Source of the DNA: Bacillota bacterium
Lineage (GTDB): Bacteria > Bacillota > Clostridia > Christensenellales > Christensenellaceae
Assembly: GCA_023408315.1 (NCBI GenBank)
Contig: JAEYKI010000013.1
Coordinates: 104,926-168,925, forward strand
DNA length: 64,000 nucleotides
Reading direction: 5' to 3'
Shown here one piece after another: positions 32,568 to 40,263 of the stretch; the first letter of the stretch is position 1, and every line of letters starts with the position of its first letter. A program made the position numbers and the translations under genes. The notes under the pieces were generated by a model. The model saw only the letters and a list, made by a program, of their open reading frames with translations. It was not told the DNA's origin and made no database searches.

Positions 32568-33605
32568 TTAAAATATATATCTGGTGTTTCTGGCCGTCTC
32601 CACCATGGCCTGTATATTTGCTAGCGGCGCTGCCGGGGGAATGTCGCATCCCGGCATTACAATATAGCCGCCTTCGCTGCCTGCTTCTTCAATCCCTTGC
32701 GCTGTCAGCTCCCGCACCCGTTCGGGCGTGCCGTTCAATATGGCGCCCACCGGGTCCAGTTTTCCCGCAAAAGCCATTTTGCCGCCCAACACCTGGCGCG
32801 CCAGCTTCAGATCCACATAATGGTCAAAAGATATTACGTCGGATTCTGTCTCTGGCAACAGCTCCAGCATCTTGTTGATGTTCCCGCAGATATGCAGCAT
32901 TTTTGCCTGTGCCAGCCCTTCCATTGCGCGGTTTGTATTCTGCATGCGCGGCCGCGCCAGGCTGACAAACTGCTTAGGAGACATCATGTCGTAGCTTGCC
33001 GAAGGATCCGCCTGGGAGACCATTTCGGCCCCCGCCTGCACAAACAGGCCCCAGTATTTGATCACCAGCTTTTCTGTGAAATCCAGAACATGTTCCGCCG
33101 CTTCCTTGTTGCGCATGCTCATAAGGATAAAACCTTTTGTTCCAAGCAGCAGGCTGGCAAGCGTCACGGGGCCCCATTGGCTGATGGCTATAAGCGTATC
33201 CTCCCCAATCTCCTGTTTCAGGATACGGGTGGTCTCCAGGCTGGCAATAATGCCGGGGTCGTTTTCCAGGTCTTCCACGCGCAGCTTATCCACCTCGTCC
33301 GCAGCGGCAATCAGCGGCTGCTCCACCCTGGCCGCCACGCCCACCTCGTTAAAGGTAACATTTGCGCCAACGGCGCGGAGCGCAAGGTTGTTACACCCGG
33401 CGGCAGTCCATACCAAATCGGAGCCAACTTTTTCATTCATCCGGATGATGTTCCCGGCATTTTCTTGCGGCGGCAAATCAAAGGAATCCTGCAAAGAAAG
33501 ACCGATCTGCTTGTTCGCCCAAACGCCACCCGAGAGGATCATCACCGGAGGCCTTTTTGTCCTTCCGAGATGAATGGATGTAAGAATCGTTTGTTTGTTG
33601 TTCAT
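32568..33605 (-). CDS. UroD-superfamily corrinoid methyltransferase
   Basis: A 345-residue methyltransferase from ATG 33605 (AAAGGAAG 7 bases upstream; the frame extends to 33698 without support). Zinc motif HICGNINKML and the distal Cys in VMPGCDIPPAAPLAN are intact, with SQADPSASYDMMSPKQF as the substrate-side loop. It is the first gene of the operon running to 27280, behind a strong promoter and a long structured leader. With the MtaA-like protein encoded two genes on it may form the donor and acceptor half-reactions; roles unassigned. Confidence 0.9.
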   Translation of the reverse strand: MNNKQTILTSIHLGRTKRPPVMILSGGVWANKQIGLSLQDSFDLPPQENAGNIIRMNEKVGSDLVWTAAGCNNLALRAVGANVTFNEVGVAARVEQPLIAAADEVDKLRVEDLENDPGIIASLETTRILKQEIGEDTLIAISQWGPVTLASLLLGTKGFILMSMRNKEAAEHVLDFTEKLVIKYWGLFVQAGAEMVSQADPSASYDMMSPKQFVSLARPRMQNTNRAMEGLAQAKMLHICGNINKMLELLPETESDVISFDHYVDLKLARQVLGGKMAFAGKLDPVGAILNGTPERVRELTAQGIEEAGSEGGYIVMPGCDIPPAAPLANIQAMVETARNTRYIF

Positions 33606-33818
33606 TTCTACGCTTCCTTTCTTGTTTGCAGTCAACCACAGCCGCGCGTGTTGACGCTTTGATCCGGAAAACCTTTTTAGCTTTCCCGCGTGCTCCATTT
33701 ACAAGGAGCTTTGGCAACGGACTTTAAATTCATATATGAATACTATGTTTATCTGTGAAAAATAGCGCCTGTAAAATCGGGGGATTCCGCAAGCGTCATT
33801 GCATAGTTTTCTGTTGTT
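33606..33818 (-). promoter_or_regulatory. Structured 5' leader of the UroD-corrinoid-RACo operon
   Basis: About 210 bases between promoter and start. It contains a perfect 14-bp palindrome ATTCATATATGAAT (33728-33741), then three consecutive potential hairpins near the gene: GCTCC/GGAGC, GGAAA/TTTCC and GTCAAC/GTTGAC. No cobalamin (B12-box), THF or SAM riboswitch core was recognised. A regulatory RNA or protein-binding leader is likely; class unknown. Confidence 0.45.
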
Positions 33819-33848
33819 ATTATACATAGTATATTTCTAAGCAGTCAA
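33819..33848 (-). promoter_or_regulatory. Promoter of the UroD-corrinoid-RACo operon
   Basis: Minus strand TTGACT (33843-33848), 18 bases, TATAAT (33819-33824). It lies 35-65 bases beyond the CobW stop at 33883 and would separate the operon 33605-27280 from the genes upstream. Confidence 0.7.
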
Positions 33849-33882
33849 CCTTTTGTGTAAACAGTATCTTTTGCCATATTTA

Positions 33883-34971
33883 TTAATTGACAATCCGGCT
33901 GAAGCGGTAGGTCGGCTCAGGCTTGCCGGGACGCAGGCAACTGATTGATTCAATATTATAGGAAACCAATCCTTTGTAAAAATTCATTTCATCCATCACG
34001 ATGCCTTTTAGCCTGTCGGGTTCTGCCTGCACCCGTGCGTTAATAATCATTTGAGCATGCTTTTGCCGCCCAGTGCTGCCACGTATCAAGACCGTGTCTG
34101 CCTTGCCGGTGATACTGCCTGTAATAAAACCGCTATCCGTCTTTATTAGTATTTTCACATGCCCCACCGTCATCTGCAAATAATCAAACCGCCTGGCCAA
34201 ATATTGAAGCAGCATACCTGCAAACTTCTCCCAGTCCATCAACTCGCTTTTTAACATAAAACTGGCGTTCAACCAGCCAAGAGCGGCTTCGCCTTCCGCG
34301 TACACCTTATAATCTACTTCCGCAATACGCCCGCCCCCATCGCTGCTGCCTAAGGCATCCTCTATCCATGCGTCCAGGCGGTCTTTGCTTTGCACGCTGA
34401 TAGGGGCAACCCTTGCGGTTGGCCACTTATGGGCGGCAAGCGTTTGCAACCGCTCAATAGTTTCCCTCCCGTACAGGTCGGCCTTGCTGATCAATATTCT
34501 GTCCGCTTCTTCAAGCTGTTTCTGTATGATATATCCGGCGCTTGGATGCAATCCGGAATCCTGCCCTTCCAAAACCGCCTGCAATTTTTGAGGATCAATC
34601 AAAACCGTGAGGGGCCCTAAATCCATCATATCTTCCATCTGGTCTTTCATGGGCTGCATAATGGTTGCCGAAAGGTCTGCACAGCTTCCCACCGGCTCGG
34701 CCAGTATAATATCCGCCTGTTTTTTATTTCTCAGGTGGAGCAGCGCATCCCTGAACCCGTTAAAATTGCAGCAAAAGCAGCTTCCGCTCACTTCGGCCAC
34801 ATCCAGGTTTGTATACGCCAATAATTTGGTGTCCACCAGCCCGGGCGCTTGATCATTCGTAACCAGGCCCACCCTTTTTCCCATAGCGGTCAAGCGTTTT
34901 GCCGCCTCCCAAAGCAATGTTGTTTTTCCGGCTCCCAAAAAGCCTCCCACCAGTACGACCCGCGTCTTCAT
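33883..34971 (-). CDS. CobW/COG0523 GTPase (metallochaperone type), first of a pair
   Basis: A 362-residue G3E GTPase. Walker A is VGGFLGAGKTTLL (residues 8-20), the metal motif is GSCFCCNFNGF (C-x-C-C), ILAEPVGSCADLS stands at the Walker B region, and LISKADL replaces the usual NKxD-type guanine motif. Family members deliver zinc, cobalt or iron to client enzymes. In this neighbourhood clients could be the zinc-dependent UroD-type methyltransferases. It is 5 bases after a second CobW gene, and the two differ strongly in sequence. Confidence 0.88.
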   Translation of the reverse strand: MKTRVVLVGGFLGAGKTTLLWEAAKRLTAMGKRVGLVTNDQAPGLVDTKLLAYTNLDVAEVSGSCFCCNFNGFRDALLHLRNKKQADIILAEPVGSCADLSATIMQPMKDQMEDMMDLGPLTVLIDPQKLQAVLEGQDSGLHPSAGYIIQKQLEEADRILISKADLYGRETIERLQTLAAHKWPTARVAPISVQSKDRLDAWIEDALGSSDGGGRIAEVDYKVYAEGEAALGWLNASFMLKSELMDWEKFAGMLLQYLARRFDYLQMTVGHVKILIKTDSGFITGSITGKADTVLIRGSTGRQKHAQMIINARVQAEPDRLKGIVMDEMNFYKGLVSYNIESISCLRPGKPEPTYRFSRIVN

Positions 34972-34976
34972 AACGG

Positions 34977-35912
34977 CTAATCCTCTTCCACAACAGGCGT
35001 ATCGTGCAAATTGTCCTTCCAGATTTTTAGCACAATATCTTCAAACGGCGTATTGCCTTTTCCAATAATCACCAGCCCCGCCTGCATGCCGGGCTCAAAG
35101 TCAATGGAATTCAGGCTGCAATATTCCCCCACGGCGTCCGCATGATACCAGCCTGCCGCAGTCTCTATAAATCCTTTTACCCGCAGGGTGTTCCGTGAAA
35201 GCAGCCGGATTGTTTTTTCCACGGCTTCGATTGGATAAACAGTGTGAAACGTAACCGCATAGGTTTGGGGCCGCGTATCGCACCGGTTGCTTGTTTCCCC
35301 GTCGTACCCGTTGCCTGCCAGGGCGTCCATTATATGCTGCGCCGGCACATCTGCCTGCACCGCTTCCAGAATTGTTGCTTTACAGTTGATTTGCTTTACG
35401 GCATCCGTTACCCGGCCCGCTTCCTCTTTTGAAACCAAATCCGTTTTGTTTACAATTATGCAGTTGCTTGCGAGTATCTGGTTTTCAACGGATGTCAGAA
35501 CGTCCAGGTAATCCATAAACGTGGTGCAATCCACCAGGCAGACGGAACCGCGGTAATCATACCCGCGCTCCATCTGCTTTTCCATCTCCGCAAGCAGCCT
35601 GTTCATGTTGGAAGGGTCTGCGAGCCCGGAGTTTTCTATGATGAGAATGTCTATATCCTCTTTTTGCAGGGCTATCAAAGTCTTTACAAAGCTCGCCTTC
35701 AGGCAACTGCAAAATATGGAGCCGTCATTAATCTCCCGGTATTCTATTCCATTTTTGTTGATCACCCTGCCATCCACGTTAATGGCCCCAAATTCGTTCA
35801 CCAGCACGCCCAGCCTTTTGCCCGCCAAACAGGAAAGCATTCTCTTTAAAAATGTGGTCTTGCCCGCGCCTAAAAATCCGGATATCAAATATAGCTCTAC
35901 TTTTTCTTTCAT
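34977..35912 (-). CDS. CobW/COG0523 GTPase (metallochaperone type), second of the pair
   Basis: A 311-residue G3E GTPase from ATG 35912 (AAGGAG upstream). Walker A SGFLGAGKTTFLKRML, Cys motif SIFCSCLKASF (C-x-C rather than C-x-C-C), IIENSGLADPSNM and guanine motif VNKTDLVSKEE. The C-terminal CobW domain is present. Coupled to the UroD-thioredoxin gene 13 bases upstream and to the other CobW gene downstream, so both are made with the MtmB-like methyltransferase module. Confidence 0.9.
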   Translation of the reverse strand: MKEKVELYLISGFLGAGKTTFLKRMLSCLAGKRLGVLVNEFGAINVDGRVINKNGIEYREINDGSIFCSCLKASFVKTLIALQKEDIDILIIENSGLADPSNMNRLLAEMEKQMERGYDYRGSVCLVDCTTFMDYLDVLTSVENQILASNCIIVNKTDLVSKEEAGRVTDAVKQINCKATILEAVQADVPAQHIMDALAGNGYDGETSNRCDTRPQTYAVTFHTVYPIEAVEKTIRLLSRNTLRVKGFIETAAGWYHADAVGEYCSLNSIDFEPGMQAGLVIIGKGNTPFEDIVLKIWKDNLHDTPVVEED

Positions 35913-35925
35913 AGCCCGCTCCTTC

Positions 35926-37296
35926 TTATTTTCCCTCTTTTCCCTCTGCCGCAAGCGCCTTGTCTATCTCCGCATAAAATTCTTCGTGCCGCGGGATAAT
36001 GGATGCATATTTCAGTTCCCCGTCTATATACAGGGAGGGAAGGTTTTGCACGCCCACCTTTTTGCAGCGGGCAATATTCTCGCGGATGGTATATTTGTAT
36101 TCTACCACATCAATCAAGTCGCCGTATTTTTCTTTCGCGTCGCACGCCGTCATCCACATATATGTGCAGGCCGCGCAGGATGCGGAATCCAGCGTGAACA
36201 CCTCCACAAGCGGCTTTTTGAGCGCCTTGTAATCCGGCAGCTCCACTTCAATCCCATCGTCCGCCGCTTCATAGCAAGCCACAGATTCCCTGTATTTGTC
36301 CGTCTCCCGCACCACCTGGGCAACCGCGATGGCATTCTCCACAGGCACGGCATAGGGCATGTCGCAACCCGGCGCAACAATAAGGTTGCGGATACTAACG
36401 CTGTCTATCATATTCACCACAAACTTCATGTTGTCCATCTGGTTGCCAAACAGCATGGTGGTGGTCAGCGGTATGTTGCCGCCAATGGTTACATTGTATG
36501 TATCTGTTATCGCTTTGATATCCGCCATGACCATATTCTCGTCAATCGAAATTCCGTCAGGCTTGGCCTGGCACATCTTTTCAATGTTTCTGAAAGCGTT
36601 GCCGCATACAAAGAAGGAAGAGAACATGCCCTTGCCGCGGATGTATTCAAATATACGGGTATAGGGCCCGGTCAGGTAATCCTCAAAATTCTTGGGAGAA
36701 ATCTGGGACACCAGCGGATCCACCGGCGCAATCACGTCCATGCCGCACTCCGCGTAATAATCAATCATGCGCAACGCGTTTTCGGTTGCGTAGTTCATCA
36801 GCGCTTTTACATGCTCCGGATTTTTTTTCATATCCATAAACAGCTTTGTGCCCTTTAAGTGCGAAACCAGTGTGAAAGGCCCGCAAAACAGTCCAAACAG
36901 CGCGGTATCCTCCCCAACGGCAGCCTTCAGGCGTTTGGACACATCCAGCACCACCGGCAGGCGGCCGTCCGTTTTTTCCACCAGCTTGGCGGGTATTTCT
37001 TGCGTGTCCGCCAGGGGGTGGGAGGTTACGCTGGGCGGATTTTCGTCCGCCCACATCAGAGAGCACCCGAGTATCTCGGCTTCCATCTGCAAATCAAACA
37101 CCACCGGCATTCCGTCCGGCATATACAGCCGGTGCACTTCCAGCAATGATTCAAACAGTTTATCGCCGTCGGTCAGCACCTCGGCCGCCTTATAGTCTTT
37201 CAGTTTGCCCGCATGCACGCCCGCAAACGGCACCCAGGGCGCTCGCCGAACGTCCTCATGGCGGAATGCTTTATAAATCAGTTCTTTGCCCGTCAT
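35926..37296 (-). CDS. UroD-type methyltransferase fused to a thioredoxin-like domain
   Basis: A 456-residue two-domain protein. Residues ~1-335 are a UroD-superfamily methyltransferase, but the zinc motif is altered: FFVCGNAF has Phe229 where His of H-x-C is expected, while Cys231 and the distal Cys311 (APGCDMP) remain. After an acidic linker, residues ~365-450 look thioredoxin-like, with SASCAACTYM (Cys374-x-x-Cys377) and cis-Pro420 in NLPSLYIDG. The disulfide domain might supply electrons or a thiol acceptor to the methyltransferase. It follows the mtmB-like gene by 19 bases. Confidence 0.85.
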   Translation of the reverse strand: MTGKELIYKAFRHEDVRRAPWVPFAGVHAGKLKDYKAAEVLTDGDKLFESLLEVHRLYMPDGMPVVFDLQMEAEILGCSLMWADENPPSVTSHPLADTQEIPAKLVEKTDGRLPVVLDVSKRLKAAVGEDTALFGLFCGPFTLVSHLKGTKLFMDMKKNPEHVKALMNYATENALRMIDYYAECGMDVIAPVDPLVSQISPKNFEDYLTGPYTRIFEYIRGKGMFSSFFVCGNAFRNIEKMCQAKPDGISIDENMVMADIKAITDTYNVTIGGNIPLTTTMLFGNQMDNMKFVVNMIDSVSIRNLIVAPGCDMPYAVPVENAIAVAQVVRETDKYRESVACYEAADDGIEVELPDYKALKKPLVEVFTLDSASCAACTYMWMTACDAKEKYGDLIDVVEYKYTIRENIARCKKVGVQNLPSLYIDGELKYASIIPRHEEFYAEIDKALAAEGKEGK

Positions 37297-37315
37297 ATCA
37301 ATACTCCTTATGATA

Positions 37316-38707
37316 TCAGCAGATCACGCCGTCGCCCGGCATGGGTATGCCCAGTTCCTGCGCGTATTTGCGCATTTTAAAATACATTTCCTTGTATTCC
37401 GGAACAGGCTCCAGCGTTTTTACATTAAACAGGTCCTGGAACGCCATGCCCTTGGGCGGGTTGTTTAAATCTTTTTCAAACTGCGGAATCACTTCCTTGC
37501 AGATCTCGTTTGCCGCCTCCAGCGAGAGGCCGGCCGCGCCCTTAAACACCGCCGCGTTGAACCAGCATTCTATGGGGGTTAAATGGTTTTTGCAGGAGCC
37601 GCCTGCCGAGCGCGGGCTGATGGTGAACGTCTGGCCTGAAGCCGAAGCCGCCGCCATGCCCACGATGGATTCCAAAAAGAACATTTCCGTAAACGGCCCA
37701 GCCACCTGGTTAATAGTCTTGTTCATCAAAATGTGGCTGTTCCTTGCCGTTGCCTGAGTAGCCATGGACTGCGTCCAAACGCCGTGCCGCCCGCAGTTGC
37801 CCGCGTAGCGGATATCGTAGGAAGGCGACCCCGGCAGATGCGCGCCGCAGATGGGGAACTGCAGCAGATCGGTCGCTATGGACGCGATGGCCGTTCCTTC
37901 CGGGCTGCCCGTGTACCCGCCAATCATGGTGGGAGATTCGCTGCGGATGTATCCGCCCAGTTCGTTTGCAACAATGCATTTATGTAATGTGGTATAGTTT
38001 ATTTTAAGTGACGCGGGGTTAAGGCACAGCGCAATCTGCGGCTGCTCATACAGATGGAACGCGGCCAGAAACCCAAAATGGGTGCTGCTGCTGGAAACCA
38101 GCGGGTTCGCCATGCCCACGCGGCCCGCGCGCCACTGCGCCTCTTTTCGCAAATGGTATTCATAAATACCGGCAAGCGTTTCATATGGCGTATCCGCCAG
38201 CAGCGGGCTTCCCATAACAGTATCGAGAGATGGGCCTTCCTGCATGTCGATGAGGCGGCTGCTCACAATTCCTTCCACCAGCGGCACATACAATTCCTCG
38301 TTCATCTGGATGGAAAGGGGCGCAGTATAAACGGGCGTTTTGCCATCCGATGGCTTCCGCGCAGAAACCGTTACCTGCTCGCGGCCTTTGCCTACCGTAA
38401 ACTCGCCGGGAACTTTTGCAAATTCGCGTTTCAGTTCGTCCGCGTCCACACGAATCACAGTCTCCGTATCCGGGCAAAAGAAGCCCAGCCTGAGCGCAAG
38501 CTCCCACCCCGCCTGAAAAAACTTATCCGCCAGTTCCATATCCGTATTTACCGGATTCGCCGGGTCGCATGTTTTCTGCAGGCCAAATTCCTTCACCACT
38601 TCCGCAATGGTTGTGGGAACAATTTTTGTATCCCATTCCTTTTCAGTCACGCGTTTTCCAAGCCTTGCCTTATCCAGTGTACGTAATATTTTTTTGTGCA
38701 TATCCAT
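37316..38707 (-). CDS. MtmB-family methyltransferase without pyrrolysine (Pro202)
   Basis: A 463-residue homolog of monomethylamine:corrinoid methyltransferase MtmB along its whole length: EWDTKIVP near the start, AGRVGMANP, MIGGYTGSPEGTAI, AGPFTEMFFLES and a C-terminal AFQDLFNVKTLEPVPEY. MtmB has pyrrolysine 202, encoded by UAG, in AGRPGMGV-Pyl. Here the aligned residue is Pro202, encoded by a normal codon, and the gene ends in TGA. The methylamine chemistry that depends on pyrrolysine is therefore not possible as known, and the substrate must differ. The cognate corrinoid gene is 19 bases upstream. Confidence 0.9.
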   Translation of the reverse strand: MDMHKKILRTLDKARLGKRVTEKEWDTKIVPTTIAEVVKEFGLQKTCDPANPVNTDMELADKFFQAGWELALRLGFFCPDTETVIRVDADELKREFAKVPGEFTVGKGREQVTVSARKPSDGKTPVYTAPLSIQMNEELYVPLVEGIVSSRLIDMQEGPSLDTVMGSPLLADTPYETLAGIYEYHLRKEAQWRAGRVGMANPLVSSSSTHFGFLAAFHLYEQPQIALCLNPASLKINYTTLHKCIVANELGGYIRSESPTMIGGYTGSPEGTAIASIATDLLQFPICGAHLPGSPSYDIRYAGNCGRHGVWTQSMATQATARNSHILMNKTINQVAGPFTEMFFLESIVGMAAASASGQTFTISPRSAGGSCKNHLTPIECWFNAAVFKGAAGLSLEAANEICKEVIPQFEKDLNNPPKGMAFQDLFNVKTLEPVPEYKEMYFKMRKYAQELGIPMPGDGVIC

Positions 38708-38726
38708 ATTCTTATACCGCCATTCT

Positions 38727-39395
38727 TTAATCGTTCACAACCACAAGTTCGTCCAGTGGCTTCTTTGCCATCAGCTTCTCGCACAGCTTGGCCGCGCCGG
38801 TTGCCGTGCGCGCATAGCCGTCTGCGCCTATCTTTTGGGCATATTCGCCATTGATGGGCCCGCCGCCAATTACCACCCGGTATTTGCTCCGCAGGCCGTC
38901 CTCCGTCATGCGCTTAATCAATTCTTCCATATAATACTGGGACGTCGTCAAAAGGGAAGAAACCGCAATAATGTCCGCGCCTATCTCTTCCGCTTTTTCC
39001 AAAAACTTGTTGTTGTTTACATCTACGCCCAGGTCTACCACTTCAAAGCCTTTTACCGCCAACTGCGTTGCAACTAGGCTCTTTCCAATATCATGCAGGT
39101 CTCCCTTTGCGCAGCCGATGACAACCTTGCCCTTGTACGCGCTTGTTTCATCCAGATACGGGTTCACCTTTACAATCAGCGCCTTCATTGTTTCACCCGC
39201 TATCATAAGCTGTGGCAAAAATACGATGAGTTCGTTAAAGTCTTCCCCCAAACGGTCCAGCGCTGCAATGCCCCCCTTTTGGATGATGTCCAGCGGCGGG
39301 ACGCCTGTGTCAAGCGCTTCCTGCACCAGGTCCGCTATAATCTCTTCTTCGCCCTCGTAAACTGCTTCTTCAATTTTTTTGAGTATCTCCATCAT
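38727..39395 (-). CDS. Corrinoid protein (MtmC-like), partner of the Pro202 MtmB homolog
   Basis: A 222-residue methyl-carrying corrinoid protein. Cap domain about 1-90 (FLPQLMIAGETMKAL), B12 domain with lower cobalt ligand His101 in KGDLHDIGKSLV, SSLLTTSQYYMEE and VIGGGPINGEYAQKIGADGY. Starts with ATG ATG behind AAAGGGAA. It heads a five-gene run (corrinoid, MtmB-like, UroD-thioredoxin, two CobW). Confidence 0.94.
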   Translation of the reverse strand: MMEILKKIEEAVYEGEEEIIADLVQEALDTGVPPLDIIQKGGIAALDRLGEDFNELIVFLPQLMIAGETMKALIVKVNPYLDETSAYKGKVVIGCAKGDLHDIGKSLVATQLAVKGFEVVDLGVDVNNNKFLEKAEEIGADIIAVSSLLTTSQYYMEELIKRMTEDGLRSKYRVVIGGGPINGEYAQKIGADGYARTATGAAKLCEKLMAKKPLDELVVVND

Positions 39396-39550
39396 CGTTC
39401 CCTTTCCATCTCAAAAGTAAGTACGTAATAAAAAAACATTGCCAAACATGAGAGTCCTTGACCACACGTTAAGCAACGTTCATTATTTCAACAAGCACAA
39501 TTTCAAAAACATATTTATTTAACAAAATATTATCACAAAAACAGATAAAA

Positions 39551-39582
39551 TGCAATATCAATTTTTTAAAAATTCAATTGCA
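39551..39582. promoter_or_regulatory. AT-rich stem-loop after the DUF1638 gene
   Basis: TGCAAT (39551-39556) pairs with ATTGCA (39577-39582), with further A/T pairing inside (AATTTTT/AAAAATT). No U-tract. It may end or slow transcription between the DUF1638 gene and the next corrinoid gene. The rest of this 196-base gap shows no convincing promoter. Confidence 0.3.
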
Positions 39583-39591
39583 TATATTACA

Positions 39592-40254
39592 TCAGTATCC
39601 AAAAAGCCCGCTTTCCACCGTTTCTCCAGGAGCAACAACCACAAATTCTCCCGCATATTTTGCGCAAAACAGGTCCCGCAGCACCCTGCCTGTTCCCTGC
39701 ACAAGATCAAACGCCAAACCAAGCGAATTTGCAGCTTCCACAGCTTTCTCCTTGCAGGCCGCAACATCGTAGGCTCCCGTGTCAATCAGTTTGAGGCCCT
39801 TATAATTTGCCAGCATTGTATTAATCACAAACGACGCTTTTTTAGGCCCGTACTTCTCCTGGTAGGCTTTAAAGTCATTCAGTATAAAACGTTCGCTTTC
39901 CAGCCAGCCTTTGGTATAATACAGGCTGCTTGCTTCCACCTGCGGCTTTGCGCCCGGTTCGTGCGCCAGCAACATATGAATGCAATCGTCAAATTTTGGA
40001 ATCACCAGCGTGGTTTTTTTACTTTTCAGGCCCATTACCGCGTTGCCGCACAGGCAGAACGCCAACAAAACCAACTGCGCATCCTGGTTTTCGTCTATTT
40101 TAGTTTGCAACTCGTAGCGCAGCCTTTGCGGATACTCGTGCAGTCCACTGTCTATCCATACAACTTTGCACTCCGTTTTTGTCTGTGCAAGCGCCAGTTC
40201 AATTTCGTCCTGCAGCATGGAGCACGCAAACAGCGCCGTTTTGCCGTTTTCCAA
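39592..40254 (-). CDS. DUF1638 family protein
   Basis: A 220-residue protein of DUF1638, a family often encoded beside MttB/MtmB-type methyltransferases in anaerobes but without an assigned reaction. Visible features: VWIDSGLHEYPQRLR, LLAFCLCGNAVMGL with closely spaced cysteines, and a C-terminal GTGRVLRDLFCAKY. It starts with TTG 40254, 6 bases after AGGAG; that AGGAG overlaps the TAG stop of guanine deaminase. Its conserved Cys and His residues suggest metal binding. Confidence 0.82.
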   Translation of the reverse strand: MENGKTALFACSMLQDEIELALAQTKTECKVVWIDSGLHEYPQRLRYELQTKIDENQDAQLVLLAFCLCGNAVMGLKSKKTTLVIPKFDDCIHMLLAHEPGAKPQVEASSLYYTKGWLESERFILNDFKAYQEKYGPKKASFVINTMLANYKGLKLIDTGAYDVAACKEKAVEAANSLGLAFDLVQGTGRVLRDLFCAKYAGEFVVVAPGETVESGLFGY

Positions 40255-40263
40255 AACCCGCTC

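Noticed and set aside
33606..33818. Cobalamin riboswitch in the leader of the UroD-corrinoid operon
   Set aside because: No GCCACTG-type B12 box or recognisable core helices were found; only simple hairpins can be supported.
39396..39591. Sigma-54 type promoter (TTGGCA) upstream of the corrinoid gene at 39395
   Set aside because: The -12 TTGC element is missing at the required spacing; the match is only a partial -24 element.
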